A stretch of DNA of 37,521 nucleotides from an uncultured Eubacterium sp. (GCA_910580075.1 CAJTVR010000026.1:12961-50481); one strand, 5' to 3'. Positions 17,230 to 26,074 are shown, numbered from the stretch's first letter. Notes: generated by a model from the letters alone, not told the origin. A program made the numbers and translations.

Positions 17230-18891
17230 TTAATTTTCTTTAATCAGAGGCGCTTTCATATTAATATTTCCGTCCATCTTGATAGAACTTGATCCGCAGG
17301 ATTCTTCCAGCGCACTCGAAGCTGACAGTATCAGCTTCTTTCCTGACTGCGCCGATAAATCTTTTTCGGCCGAAAACTGCATGATACTTTTCGAACCGGC
17401 TGAAAAATCACCTTTACTTGTTATTGTAACTGTATCATCACCGGATACCTGTACCGGCTTTGCTGCTGACATGCTGATTCCGTCTTCCGGAGTCATCTTC
17501 ATATTATTTTCCTTACATGTAACAGAAATAGAATCTTCCGCTGTAACCGTCAGATTTTTTCCGGCATGAATGCTGAAATCATTTGCACTTGACATCGAAA
17601 TATCATTCCCGCTTTGTACCGTAATGTTTCCGTCGCTGATAATTTTTACTTCCTGATCCGTAAACAGATCGATACCGGATTCTTCATTGATTCTTATAAG
17701 AGTAACGCCGTCACTGGCTGTAATCAGAATCTCTTTACGGTCCAGCTTCACTTCTTTCCCATCTGCTGTACGTAAATATTTCACGCGCGGGTCTGCTGTT
17801 TTTTCCGTATCTTCCCGGCGTATGGACTGGACAGCATAGGCATCGTTTTCGTCTTCTGTCGGAAATACTACCTGAACCGTATCTCCTTCTTCCGGCATGA
17901 CATACCAGCCTGTATGCTCTTCTGCCGAAAAACCGGTTGCATAAGGAAACGGATAAGCAGTCCCCTCTGCCTGCGTTTCATCAACCGCCAGATGAACTTT
18001 TACTGTATCCTGTTCCGCCTTAAGCACTTCCCCGCTGAGTGTCAGTCCGCTGATATACGGATGACAGATTTTTGCTGCTGAAATGCCCGTTTTTGCTGTT
18101 GCCGTCAGAGTACACAGGAATACCGAGCCTTCCAGTCTTAAACTGACTTCCCGCACATAAAGCGTTTTTCCCCTGATACTGACCGTGTCTCCGATTTCTG
18201 CAGCGACATGCCCTGTCTGTATGGTATATTCTTCTGCATCTGTTTCCTGATACGAAATTTCTTCATACTGGGACAGTTTACGGTAGCGGGCTGCTTTTTT
18301 GCGTACCGTAAAATCACGGATACTGCCAGTCTGGTCTCCATAAGATTTTCCATTTGGCAGTCCAAACGCAAACGACGGCTTTTCGGCCTTAGAATCAGCC
18401 ACAAGAACACTTCCGCTATGGGATGCCAGCCTTTTTAAAAATTCCCAGTCCGTTTCCCGGTACTGCAGCAGGAGGTTTTGAATCTTCTTTTCCGGTGCCG
18501 TACAGCTGGCCGAACCTCCAGCCTCTGAAGCAAGCTGGTTTACAATGCTGCTGTAGGTTTTTTCTTTTTCCTGGAAGGAACGCTTTTTTTCTTCCTTATC
18601 CAAAAAAATTGTCCAGGAGACAGCTTCTGCTTCCAGATAATAAACACCGTTTTCACATATGACTCCTACATCCTGCACTACGCCGCAAAAAAGTGTATTT
18701 CCGTCTTCCTTAAGCTTAACCGTCTTTACATCCCACTTCTGGTTAATCAGGCTGTCTTCTTCTCCTTCTTTTAAAACACCGCGGACATAAAATCTGGCAT
18801 GTTCGCTTATTTTTTTGACTAATTCAAGCTCTAGTATTCTTTCAAGCGCAAATGGTTCCACGCTGTATCTTCCTGTTTCCTGCAGTTCCAT
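17230..18891 (-). CDS. vgrG-like: VgrG-like spike protein
   Basis: A 553-residue protein read as the puncturing spike of a contractile injection system. Residues 1-280 resemble the gp27/late-control-D hub (RETDWEFLKRLASHSG is the hallmark segment). About 280-385 form a gp5-type OB fold (VMPEEGDTVQVVFPTED). The rest is a repetitive beta-helix needle with alternating motifs such as ITVQSGNDISMSSAN and KNLTVTAEDSISV, ending without a toxin extension. GGAGG lies 7 nt before the ATG. It is the last gene of the locus, 99 nt after the DUF1795-like gene, and would sit under the PAAR-like tip. A phage baseplate hub is the alternative reading, but no phage genes are present. Confidence 0.85.
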   Translation of the reverse strand: MELQETGRYSVEPFALERILELELVKKISEHARFYVRGVLKEGEEDSLINQKWDVKTVKLKEDGNTLFCGVVQDVGVICENGVYYLEAEAVSWTIFLDKEEKKRSFQEKEKTYSSIVNQLASEAGGSASCTAPEKKIQNLLLQYRETDWEFLKRLASHSGSVLVADSKAEKPSFAFGLPNGKSYGDQTGSIRDFTVRKKAARYRKLSQYEEISYQETDAEEYTIQTGHVAAEIGDTVSIRGKTLYVREVSLRLEGSVFLCTLTATAKTGISAAKICHPYISGLTLSGEVLKAEQDTVKVHLAVDETQAEGTAYPFPYATGFSAEEHTGWYVMPEEGDTVQVVFPTEDENDAYAVQSIRREDTEKTADPRVKYLRTADGKEVKLDRKEILITASDGVTLIRINEESGIDLFTDQEVKIISDGNITVQSGNDISMSSANDFSIHAGKNLTVTAEDSISVTCKENNMKMTPEDGISMSAAKPVQVSGDDTVTITSKGDFSAGSKSIMQFSAEKDLSAQSGKKLILSASSALEESCGSSSIKMDGNINMKAPLIKEN

Positions 18892-18990
18892 ATGGCATCC
18901 TCCTTTTCCGATCTCTTCCTAATGCCCCATACAGCTCAAAATCAGCCGTCCGGGCGTCCCGGCAGCGTTTCTGTTTTAGCCGTACTGCTG

Positions 18991-19581
18991 TTAAGAAGCA
19001 GCCTGGCCTTCCACACGCACAGACGCAAGCATCTGCAAAAACAAATCTTTCCACATATCCTGTTCCCCGCTCAGACAGTTGCAGGAACCCATCAGCAGCT
19101 TCCCTTTTAATGAAGTAAAAAACATCAGGTTATACACATCCATATCAATGGCCGGAGATATAAAATCAAACCATGCCAGCCTGTTATCGTCTGCCTGTAC
19201 TGTCAGGCTTTCTATAATGCTGCCAGACGGATACAGGCGCTGTATCAGCAGCTTTATATCATCACGCACCTGCTCTTCCTGCCCTGGTTCAAGACTTTGT
19301 ATTTTCTTTGAAAATGTAATGTTTAATGTAGAATCTTCACTGGTATAAATTATTTCAGGCCTGCTTTCATTCGGGTATTTCAGCCGGGCCATTTCCTGGC
19401 TCATCCGTACAAAATCATCCGGCATCCAGATCCAAAACTGTTTTTTTAATATTTCCCGCTCCGAAAATACGATATTCCTGCCGTCTGCCCATACACTGCC
19501 TTTTTTTATATCCCTGTTTCTGGCTGCTTCCTGGCTCTGCCTTAAAAACTGGATAAAATCTTCATCTCCGTATCGTTCCAT
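18991..19581 (-). CDS. DUF1795-like (EagT6/DcrB-fold) chaperone candidate
   Basis: A 196-residue soluble protein. The body, from FWIWMPDDFVRM through KYPNESRPEIIY, LNITFSK and DVYNLMFFTSLKGKLL, matches the pattern of DUF1795/DcrB-fold proteins. In type VI systems EagT6-type members of this fold chaperone the hydrophobic segments of effectors onto PAAR or VgrG. Here it lies directly between the PAAR-like and VgrG-like genes (21 nt after the former), the position expected of a loading chaperone. The N-terminal ~45 residues are an extra helix-rich extension. The three nearby toxins carry hydrophobic N-terminal segments that could be its clients; that link is inference. Confidence 0.6.
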   Translation of the reverse strand: MERYGDEDFIQFLRQSQEAARNRDIKKGSVWADGRNIVFSEREILKKQFWIWMPDDFVRMSQEMARLKYPNESRPEIIYTSEDSTLNITFSKKIQSLEPGQEEQVRDDIKLLIQRLYPSGSIIESLTVQADDNRLAWFDFISPAIDMDVYNLMFFTSLKGKLLMGSCNCLSGEQDMWKDLFLQMLASVRVEGQAAS

Positions 19582-19602
19582 ACTGCCTCACCGCCTCCGG
19601 TT

Positions 19603-19926
19603 TTACTGCCCGTCATTATTTATTTTCAAAACTCCCCCGCCCGCCGGGCATACCGCCATTGATCCCGACAGCAGCGCCGGCATGCCCTGGACCAGCACGT
19701 CATTTTTTCCTTTCAGCCACACAGCACAAGCCGGCACACACGGCATCTGCGTTACCTTGCACACCCCAAAAGGCCCCACATTCAAAAGCGGCACACAGTC
19801 TGAAATATTAGCTCTGTCCTTTCCTCTTAATTTTACAAGCCTTCCCGGCGTAGTTCTCAAAGGTGCGTCTATCGTTCCCATACTGCAGCTTATTTTCGCT
19901 CCCTGCACTACATAAGATTCTCCCAT
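19603..19926 (-). CDS. DUF4280 PAAR-like tip protein
   Basis: A 107-residue protein of the DUF4280 PAAR-like family, which caps the spike of type VI and extracellular contractile injectors. It shows the family pattern: VVQGAKISCSMGT at the N-terminus, NVGPFGVCKVT, CVPACAVWLKGKNDVLVQGMPALLSGS and the ending VCPAGGGVLKI. Several cysteines recur at the positions usual for a metal-bound cone. The ATG at 19926 is preferred (AAAGGAG 10 nt upstream); an in-frame ATG at 19953 would add nine residues. It carries no fused effector domain, so cargo must be recruited separately. Confidence 0.88.
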   Translation of the reverse strand: MGESYVVQGAKISCSMGTIDAPLRTTPGRLVKLRGKDRANISDCVPLLNVGPFGVCKVTQMPCVPACAVWLKGKNDVLVQGMPALLSGSMAVCPAGGGVLKINNDGQ

Positions 19927-20020
19927 ACGGCTCTGTCTCCTTTCTAAATCCATGACACAAAACAGTTTCTCCCAGGTTCAGCCTGTATTTCATCCGGTAT
20001 CTGTGCTGCTTTGCCACCGT

Positions 20021-20776
20021 TTAAAATACAGCCGGCCCGTCCCTTCTGCTCTCTCTGCGGGCACTCTGCCCTCCAGCTCCTGAAATCCGCACCAGGCGGT
20101 CAAATATTTCATTATGCGCCAGCTCCCGGAAAGGTTCTCCCAGCCTGCGGCTCAAATACCGTAACAGGCATTCCCTGGAAACCGGTACCGAAGCAAGACA
20201 GGAAAGTGCGAAACTGGCATCCATTTCACTGGATGAAGGATTTTCCAGCACCATCCTTGCAAACACGTGCATCACATCCGGAGACACCGTAACCCCTCCC
20301 GGCCCTGCATACGGCACATGGGTCATATCCAGCGTATTATAAGCGGTACGGCAGTCTCTGAGGTCTTTATAATCTTTACGCAGACGCGCGCCCTGTGATA
20401 AGCGAAACCTGCCAAGCTCCAGCTCATCCCTGCCCGCCTCTCCGTTTTTCAGCCTGAGTTCCAGCTTTCGTACATAAAAGTCATCTGTATAAGCACCTGG
20501 ATACAGTCGCAGGCAGACTGTCACCTGCTGTTCAAATGCATGAAACGGCAGCATCTCATCCTTTGTCGTTACTGCCTGTCCCTGGTGCCAGACAGCTCCC
20601 TTTCCTATAAAAACACAGTCTTTTTCATAACGGATATTAAATCCATATAAGATGCCGTCCGCCCAGTCCGCCAGCCCCATCTTTACCAGGCCAAGCGGAA
20701 AATCTCTTAACGCTTCCAGGCTTTCCGTTTTCAGCACTCTGCCTTTGCTAAACAGCGGTTCTGCATAATACTGCAT
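20021..20776 (-). CDS. Possible baseplate or adaptor protein of the injector
   Basis: A 251-residue protein I do not firmly recognise. The first ~110 residues are beta-rich with a pattern (WADGILYGFNI, then FIGKGAVWHQGQ) reminiscent of the N-terminal shell domain of TssK and of phage baseplate or tail-fibre adaptors, which begin with short strands displaying a G-x-x-x-H-x-G turn. The rest is helical, and the last 20 residues are basic and probably disordered. The start codon lies 3 nt after the stop of the ATPase gene, so translation is probably coupled. GGAGG lies 9 nt upstream. Structural prediction would be needed to place it. Confidence 0.4.
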   Translation of the reverse strand: MQYYAEPLFSKGRVLKTESLEALRDFPLGLVKMGLADWADGILYGFNIRYEKDCVFIGKGAVWHQGQAVTTKDEMLPFHAFEQQVTVCLRLYPGAYTDDFYVRKLELRLKNGEAGRDELELGRFRLSQGARLRKDYKDLRDCRTAYNTLDMTHVPYAGPGGVTVSPDVMHVFARMVLENPSSSEMDASFALSCLASVPVSRECLLRYLSRRLGEPFRELAHNEIFDRLVRISGAGGQSARRESRRDGPAVF

Positions 20777-20779
20777 CTG

Positions 20780-23671
20780 TCAGTGCCTCCCATCAAAATA
20801 GTCCGTCTCCCACGCTCCCGGCTCAAACGGCAGAAATCCAGGCATCCGGCTGTAAAGCCTGTCAGCTTCTCTGGCAGCTTCCAGTACAGAAAATCCCCAG
20901 CTGGCATCATCCGCATAAATAAACAGCCGCAGCTCTCCGTTACGCATGCCGTCTAAATCCTCCTGCCTTAAAAACGGATAATCCGACAGAAGCTGTCCGT
21001 ATCCGGTCTCCTGGCGGCTCTCCCGCACGAGTGAATATGAAATCGTAAAGACCTCTTTTCCCATGCCGTCCTTTAACCGGAACACAACCTCCTGTGTTTC
21101 CACCGGCCTTGACAGGCATCCATACGCTTCTCCCATCGGAGTTCCTTTTTCCAGCAGCGTTTTTTCCCGCCCGCCTGTCTCATAATCTTCCGCTGTTAAA
21201 GAATACGGCGCTCTTGCAGGCTCATAACTGAGTTTCGTGCGTATCCTGCCGCTTCTTAAGTCCTTCTGGTAAGCCATCGCTCCGTCAATGCACAGAAATT
21301 TCCGCTCACATCCGCTCTCTCTTTTCGTTCCTGCTTTTCTGCCTGGTACATATTCTTTCATCACTTCACGAAACAGCTCGATTTTGCTGCTCTGCCCGGA
21401 AAGAATAATCCGGTCTGTGTCCATAAGACGGCCGCTTTCATACCATGGTTCTATAAAATTTTTCAAAAACCCGTAAATATCCGGTTTTAGTAAAAGCTGT
21501 ATTTCCTCTTTTTCGATTACCAGCTTCGGGCAGACCGTATAAGTCTCAAATCCGCCCTTTGCCCGTTTTGCAAACAGATGAAAGTCTGTAAAAGGCCCTG
21601 TATTACTAAAATCAGAAAAAAGCGGCTGCAGCGGTATCCTCAAAATTCCAGGCCGGCAGTACAGCTTTTTTTTAACCATTTCCGCCAGATTCCACAAAAA
21701 ATAATAATTGCTTCTAACTTTTAAAAATACGCTCTCCGGGTGATTTCTGTAATCATCATAACGGGTCGGAAGCAGGTCTTCGGTATTCTGGTAAATCTGT
21801 GAAAATACCTCATACGCCTTTTCAACCCCCTTGTTATCCACGATTTCATAGAGCTGTACCAGTACTCCAGGAAACAATGCATCCATGCTCAGTGGTTCTT
21901 TATGCATCAGTAATTCCGCAAGCCGGATTTTCAAATACTGCATGACACGGAACGTCAGACGGTTTCCCCCAAAATTAGTATCCCCGTGGGCATACGTTAC
22001 ATGAAGTTCCAGGCTGCTGGTAATCCCTTCATTCGTAATCCGGTAATTGCAGTTAACCATATCGCTGGTACCGCCGCCGCAGTCCAAAATCAGAATCTTT
22101 TTCATCACTCCGTCATCATATGCCAGACTGCGGATGCCCTGTTCTAAAAAATGATAAGCTACTGCTGCCGCTTCATCAGTCACATTATTCATTAAAATCT
22201 CATGTTCCGGCAGTGCCTCCTGATACATACGAAGAAAAAGTGCCTTCTGCTTGACCGGACAGGTAAAGCAGAGTTTATGAAACCTGACTCTGTACAGCTG
22301 CTGAGCCTGGTCAATGACATGTTTTAAAAAAGCACGGATGAAAAAAAGCCGCTCTGCCTCGCAGGTATTTCCTTCTATATCCGTCACTAAAATCCGTTCC
22401 CTGTAACGCCCGGCCCACCGTTTCATATCATAAAAGACACTGCAGCGTGTCAGATACCCGCGCTTTTTTTCCTCCCTGGCAGCCTCTTCTCCATAAAGAA
22501 ACGTCATATGTTCTGGAATTCCATCACTGCAGTCTTTTACTGCCAGCACACTCGGACACAGCCCGCAGAACCACCCGTCTGTCTGCTCTTCCCCGCTTTC
22601 CTGTACGCGGCCGCCTCTTCCTGGCCGGCCGATGCCGCAGTGCTGCCACAGCGGCTGCCCTTTTCCGCTTTCCTGTACACCGCCGCCTCTTTCCGGCCGG
22701 CCCGTGCCGCAGTGCTGCCACAGCGGCTGCCCTTCTCCGCTTTCTGGCCGGCCAATGCCGTAGTGCTGCCACAGCGGTTTCTCTTCCCCGCTTTCGCGTA
22801 CACTGCCTCTTCTTCCTGGCTGGCTGATACTGGCGTACTGCACGCCTGACTGTTCCTCTTCGCAGTCTGCAATCCGCGGGAACAGAATGTGTCTGCCTGC
22901 GCTGTCTTTGTGTCTGTCAGCTTCCAGACAGACCCCGGCTGTTGTATAAGAAGTTCCATAATCAATCAGCAGCGGCTCTGCTGAAACCGGAACCTCCCTG
23001 ACCCAGACTTCCGGAAGCGTAACGCTGTGATAATAAATCACGGTTTTTTTCCGTTCTTTTCCAAGATAACATCGGACTGCTTCTGTTACCGACTCCGGCT
23101 CTAACAGCAGCAGTTCCCAGTGGTGAAAGCGCCCGGCTGGAATTTCCGGCGACAGCCTCTCGCGCTTTACATGCAGACGGTATGTATTATTTTTGTCCGG
23201 GTCCATCATAAAATTATCTCTTTTTTCCGGTTCCAGCGTAAAGACAGCCTGAATCTTTTGCTCCTCATCCGTTAGAAATGCATACAGGCCAGGCTCTGTT
23301 TTACTTACAATCCGGTAATGAGAATCCATGTCATGAAATGACTGGTCCTGGTATAACAGCACCTGCGCAGGGACTTCCACTTCACTGCCCTGCCAGCTGC
23401 CGGATTTTTCGAAGGCTTCCATAAGACGTTCACAGCCCTCCCTGGAATATGCCTCAATGCCAGGCTTTTTCCGTGTCCCAAGATAACGGTAAATAAGCTC
23501 TGCCAGTTCTTCTTTCTGATGAAACATTTCCATTTTCGGAGGTTTGATATTCTCAGCCCTTACTATTTCCCTGAGTCCCGGAAGGTCCATCGCTTCCAGC
23601 TCTTCAAGAGTGTAAAGCCGCCTGGCTGGATTTTTTTTCATCTTTCCCAGTTTATAAGTCTCATACTTCAT
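20780..23671 (-). CDS. Large Hsp70/SrfB-like actin-fold ATPase with N-terminal SAP-like domain
   Basis: A 963-residue protein, the longest in the locus. Residues about 18-65 form a SAP/Rho-N-like helical unit (LEEMDLPGLREI-type). The actin-fold ATPase motifs follow: phosphate-1 LLIDYGTSYTTAG (near 234), phosphate-2 ILDCGGGTSDM (near 527) and the adenosine motif IILSGQSSK (near 755). Between the first two lie about 80 residues of 24-residue tandem repeats. A C-terminal ~200 residues follow the ATPase core. The motifs match Hsp70-like and virulence-factor SrfB-like proteins rather than AAA+ ClpV. In this locus it is the only visible ATPase, so it could energise assembly, recycling or effector delivery; that is inference. 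Confidence 0.75.
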   Translation of the reverse strand: MKYETYKLGKMKKNPARRLYTLEELEAMDLPGLREIVRAENIKPPKMEMFHQKEELAELIYRYLGTRKKPGIEAYSREGCERLMEAFEKSGSWQGSEVEVPAQVLLYQDQSFHDMDSHYRIVSKTEPGLYAFLTDEEQKIQAVFTLEPEKRDNFMMDPDKNNTYRLHVKRERLSPEIPAGRFHHWELLLLEPESVTEAVRCYLGKERKKTVIYYHSVTLPEVWVREVPVSAEPLLIDYGTSYTTAGVCLEADRHKDSAGRHILFPRIADCEEEQSGVQYASISQPGRRGSVRESGEEKPLWQHYGIGRPESGEGQPLWQHCGTGRPERGGGVQESGKGQPLWQHCGIGRPGRGGRVQESGEEQTDGWFCGLCPSVLAVKDCSDGIPEHMTFLYGEEAAREEKKRGYLTRCSVFYDMKRWAGRYRERILVTDIEGNTCEAERLFFIRAFLKHVIDQAQQLYRVRFHKLCFTCPVKQKALFLRMYQEALPEHEILMNNVTDEAAAVAYHFLEQGIRSLAYDDGVMKKILILDCGGGTSDMVNCNYRITNEGITSSLELHVTYAHGDTNFGGNRLTFRVMQYLKIRLAELLMHKEPLSMDALFPGVLVQLYEIVDNKGVEKAYEVFSQIYQNTEDLLPTRYDDYRNHPESVFLKVRSNYYFLWNLAEMVKKKLYCRPGILRIPLQPLFSDFSNTGPFTDFHLFAKRAKGGFETYTVCPKLVIEKEEIQLLLKPDIYGFLKNFIEPWYESGRLMDTDRIILSGQSSKIELFREVMKEYVPGRKAGTKRESGCERKFLCIDGAMAYQKDLRSGRIRTKLSYEPARAPYSLTAEDYETGGREKTLLEKGTPMGEAYGCLSRPVETQEVVFRLKDGMGKEVFTISYSLVRESRQETGYGQLLSDYPFLRQEDLDGMRNGELRLFIYADDASWGFSVLEAAREADRLYSRMPGFLPFEPGAWETDYFDGRH
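22595..22833 (-). repeat. Coding tandem repeat inside the Hsp70-like ATPase gene
   Basis: A 72-bp (24-codon) unit begins at 22595, 22667, 22739 and 22790. The third copy is shortened by 21 bp to 51 bp and the fourth is partial; all changes are multiples of three, so the frame is kept. The translated unit contains QPLWQHCGIGRP and a glycine/arginine-rich linker ending VQESG. It lies in a surface insertion (residues about 280-359) of the ATPase core. Confidence 0.9.
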
Positions 23672-23719
23672 GGATTCCTGTACCTCTTTTGTAAATTTCT
23701 ATATGAATACCATCCCTTT

Positions 23720-24445
23720 TCAGGCTAGGACAAACTCTCCGATCTGCATCGTCCCGTCATATCCTGTGACTCCGTAAGTCCGCATCCAGTGAACCGTACT
23801 GGAATAAGACAGCGGCAGAAACAGACGTATCAGGTAATTCAGTCTCTTTTCATCCTTTTCATTCCATGGCTGGCGCATATAAAAAACAATTTCCTGCCCT
23901 TCCCTGATATAAATTTTACATTCAGGCTGCAGCTGCTCCACCGCCTTTTTCAGACTGGAAAGAGCATCTGCAGTATGATAAAAGCTCAGAATATGCCATG
24001 CAATTTCATGTTTTTCCATACCCGTAAATTCCGCAAGATCCATAAGGCCGCCAAATACTCCCGCTTCCATATCCTGCAGGATAAATTTCTGATAAAAATC
24101 CTGCCGGCACATATCTGCTTTTAAATCCAGGTCTGCCAGATAATGCAGAATAATATCCGCGAATGCCTCATTAAATTCTTCATACCCTAAATCATCCGGC
24201 GTAAGGAACGGATCAAAGATAGAAAAAAAACGAACATAAGGATTGACATCCAGATGCGGAAATCCATCTTCATAACTGTCATTTTCATACAGGCTGTCTG
24301 CCTGAAGCTCGATATATGGCGATACATTTGTATTTTTCACATGATAATGCAGGTCCTTCCAGTTTCCGCCCTGTTTATGTACTGCCAGGTATGGTCCCCA
24401 GATCTGGCTGCTGCCCCGGTTTACTCCCTTATGATTCCTGTCCAT
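23720..24445 (-). CDS. Unrecognised injector protein with baseplate-wedge-like C-terminus
   Basis: A 241-residue protein. Its C-terminal ~70 residues (a strand-rich ECKIYIREGQEI, a helix RLNYLIRLFLPLSYSSTVHW, then GYDGTMQIGEFVL) resemble the end of phage tail protein I/TssG-type wedge proteins, in which a helix before the segment corresponding to KPAHT is followed by an isoleucine-glycine strand. The N-terminal part is unassigned but acidic and helical (DDLGYEEFNEAFADI). Its ATG overlaps the preceding gene by 25 nt, showing tight coupling, with GGAGG 7 nt upstream. The baseplate role is a tentative inference from pattern and locus position. Confidence 0.4.
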   Translation of the reverse strand: MDRNHKGVNRGSSQIWGPYLAVHKQGGNWKDLHYHVKNTNVSPYIELQADSLYENDSYEDGFPHLDVNPYVRFFSIFDPFLTPDDLGYEEFNEAFADIILHYLADLDLKADMCRQDFYQKFILQDMEAGVFGGLMDLAEFTGMEKHEIAWHILSFYHTADALSSLKKAVEQLQPECKIYIREGQEIVFYMRQPWNEKDEKRLNYLIRLFLPLSYSSTVHWMRTYGVTGYDGTMQIGEFVLA

Positions 24446-25800
24446 TCATATTCCTCCGTGCACATCTGAAGCTCTGCAAGCAGAAAAAACATTTTTTCAT
24501 ACTGGAAAATATCTTCATTGTCCTTTGGATGCAGCATCAGCGCGATTTTTCGTTTCTGTTTCAGCATGGAATGGGTCTTGAAAAACGGATTCATATCAAT
24601 GCTTTTTATATCTCCTTCTATATCCAGACAGATATCTGCCAGTTCAAAATCTTTAAATACTTCATAAGAATGCAGCATACGCTCAATCTCGCCCTTTGTC
24701 CATAAATACCGCGGCTGGCCCATAGCCTGCCAGTCTGCCCGGTGCAGATTTCTATGATTGGTCTGAACCGGATATAATAAGGCTGTCTGATCTTTACGCA
24801 TATCCATCCGGTTCAGTTTTAAAAGGCTGAGTCTGCTGTATGCTTCTTTCTGCGTCCGGATACACAGCCCTTCCCCGGAACGTATCGTAAAAAATGTATC
24901 TTCCCATTTTACCGAATCTTCCCCGCTCAGCACAAGATGCCCTGACTGTTTATCCTGTAATGGAAGCTGATGCTCATAAAAAGCTGTCTCCCCTGCCACT
25001 CCTTCTTTTGCCCGTGTCCTGTAATCCTCCTTCGAAAGATTCCAGACCAGAACCATGTCATTCATGGCAAAATCCGAATACATGCCTAAATCTATTGTAA
25101 TTTTCAAAACAGCGGCGTCTTTTGGAACCGCCTGCTCCACATCAAATATATCCAGCATTTTATATAAAAAAGGACAGTTTACCGTATGCCACTGCCTCCT
25201 GTTCGCCCCAAACTGCTGATACAGCCAGTCAAATGCCTTTTTATAATAACGGCTGTATGCAAGGCTTACCCATATCTGGTAATCTCCCTGGTCTGTTTCC
25301 ACCTTTGCCCGGCGGCGCTCCTTTATGCACTGCAGCACATCCGGATACTTACAGGCTAAAAACAGCGTTCCAAGGCAGCCTGGCTCTGGCTTTCTGTAAT
25401 CTGTACCGTATTCCGTTTCATACCCTGCTTCATTGCCTGTTTCATGCCCGTCTTCACTGCCTGCCTCATACCCTGAACTGGTCTCTATTTTATTTCCAGC
25501 CTCATATGCTGCCTCATATACCGTGTCCCCGGCATTTTCAAAAACCATATCTACTGCAGTCAGACATCGGCTGGCAGCATCGAGCCCTTCTTTTTTACAG
25601 ACACCGGTATAAATATCATAAAGATGACTATCATCCTGAATTTCCTGAGCAATTTTATGTTCGAGATTCGTAAAACAGGAATCACTGTATTTAACAAGTT
25701 CTGTAAATACATCTGCCAGCACATCCTGCAGCAGAATTTTCTGTACAGGGTCTTTAATCTGCGCAATTCTGGCTTTCAGAAGCTCATTCATCTGTTCCAT
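24421..25800 (-). CDS. Unrecognised 459-residue injector-locus protein
   Basis: I do not recognise a family. The first ~90 residues are helical. Residues about 90-140 are a low-complexity acidic stretch of YEAG/HETG-type repeats, probably a flexible linker. The remainder is mixed alpha/beta with a beta-rich middle (VLKITIDLGMYSDFAMND) and a C-terminal domain containing ELADICLDIEGDIKSIDMNPFF. No membrane segment or signal peptide is seen. The ATG at 25800 is preferred because GGAGG lies 5 nt upstream; in-frame starts at 25830 (ATG) and 25875 (GTG) are weaker. It overlaps the next gene by 25 nt. Size and position would suit a TssF-like baseplate component, but no motif proves it. Confidence 0.55.
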   Translation of the reverse strand: MEQMNELLKARIAQIKDPVQKILLQDVLADVFTELVKYSDSCFTNLEHKIAQEIQDDSHLYDIYTGVCKKEGLDAASRCLTAVDMVFENAGDTVYEAAYEAGNKIETSSGYEAGSEDGHETGNEAGYETEYGTDYRKPEPGCLGTLFLACKYPDVLQCIKERRRAKVETDQGDYQIWVSLAYSRYYKKAFDWLYQQFGANRRQWHTVNCPFLYKMLDIFDVEQAVPKDAAVLKITIDLGMYSDFAMNDMVLVWNLSKEDYRTRAKEGVAGETAFYEHQLPLQDKQSGHLVLSGEDSVKWEDTFFTIRSGEGLCIRTQKEAYSRLSLLKLNRMDMRKDQTALLYPVQTNHRNLHRADWQAMGQPRYLWTKGEIERMLHSYEVFKDFELADICLDIEGDIKSIDMNPFFKTHSMLKQKRKIALMLHPKDNEDIFQYEKMFFLLAELQMCTEEYEWTGIIRE

Positions 25801-26074
25801 GTTATCCTCCGTCCGGCTTATGCTCACCATATACTGTTTATCCTCTGACCACTGCTGCCAGCTGGTTCTTTTCACTGCTGCTGTGTATGACTCTGCCTGG
25901 CTGCTTTATATTCTGTCTGAACCGGACAATTTTGAATCAGCCTTTCTGCGTTACTGCTGGCTGTCTCTGCTGATTTTATGACCCGGCCCGGCTCCTGCCT
26001 GCTGCTGTGTATGACTCTGCCTGGTTCTCCCCGCCGAACTGTCAGCGCTTTATTTTTCGGCTGCCATCTGCCGG
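25801..26074 (-). other. 274-bp gap inside the injector locus
   Basis: The longest internal gap of the locus. It contains a 26-bp direct repeat (25875-25900 and 25999-26024) and no open frame with a ribosome binding site. It may be a decayed gene segment or an untranslated spacer. Confidence 0.4.
25875..26024. repeat. 26-bp perfect direct repeat pair
   Basis: Identical 26-bp copies occupy 25875-25900 and 25999-26024, 124 bp apart. The sequence between and beyond them is not similar, so this is not a simple tandem duplication. Confidence 0.85.

Noticed and set aside
22447..22849. Plus-strand frames through the tandem repeat
   Set aside because: They are by-products of the GC-rich repeat read on the opposite strand; no ribosome binding site, and the minus-strand ATPase frame has clear family motifs.
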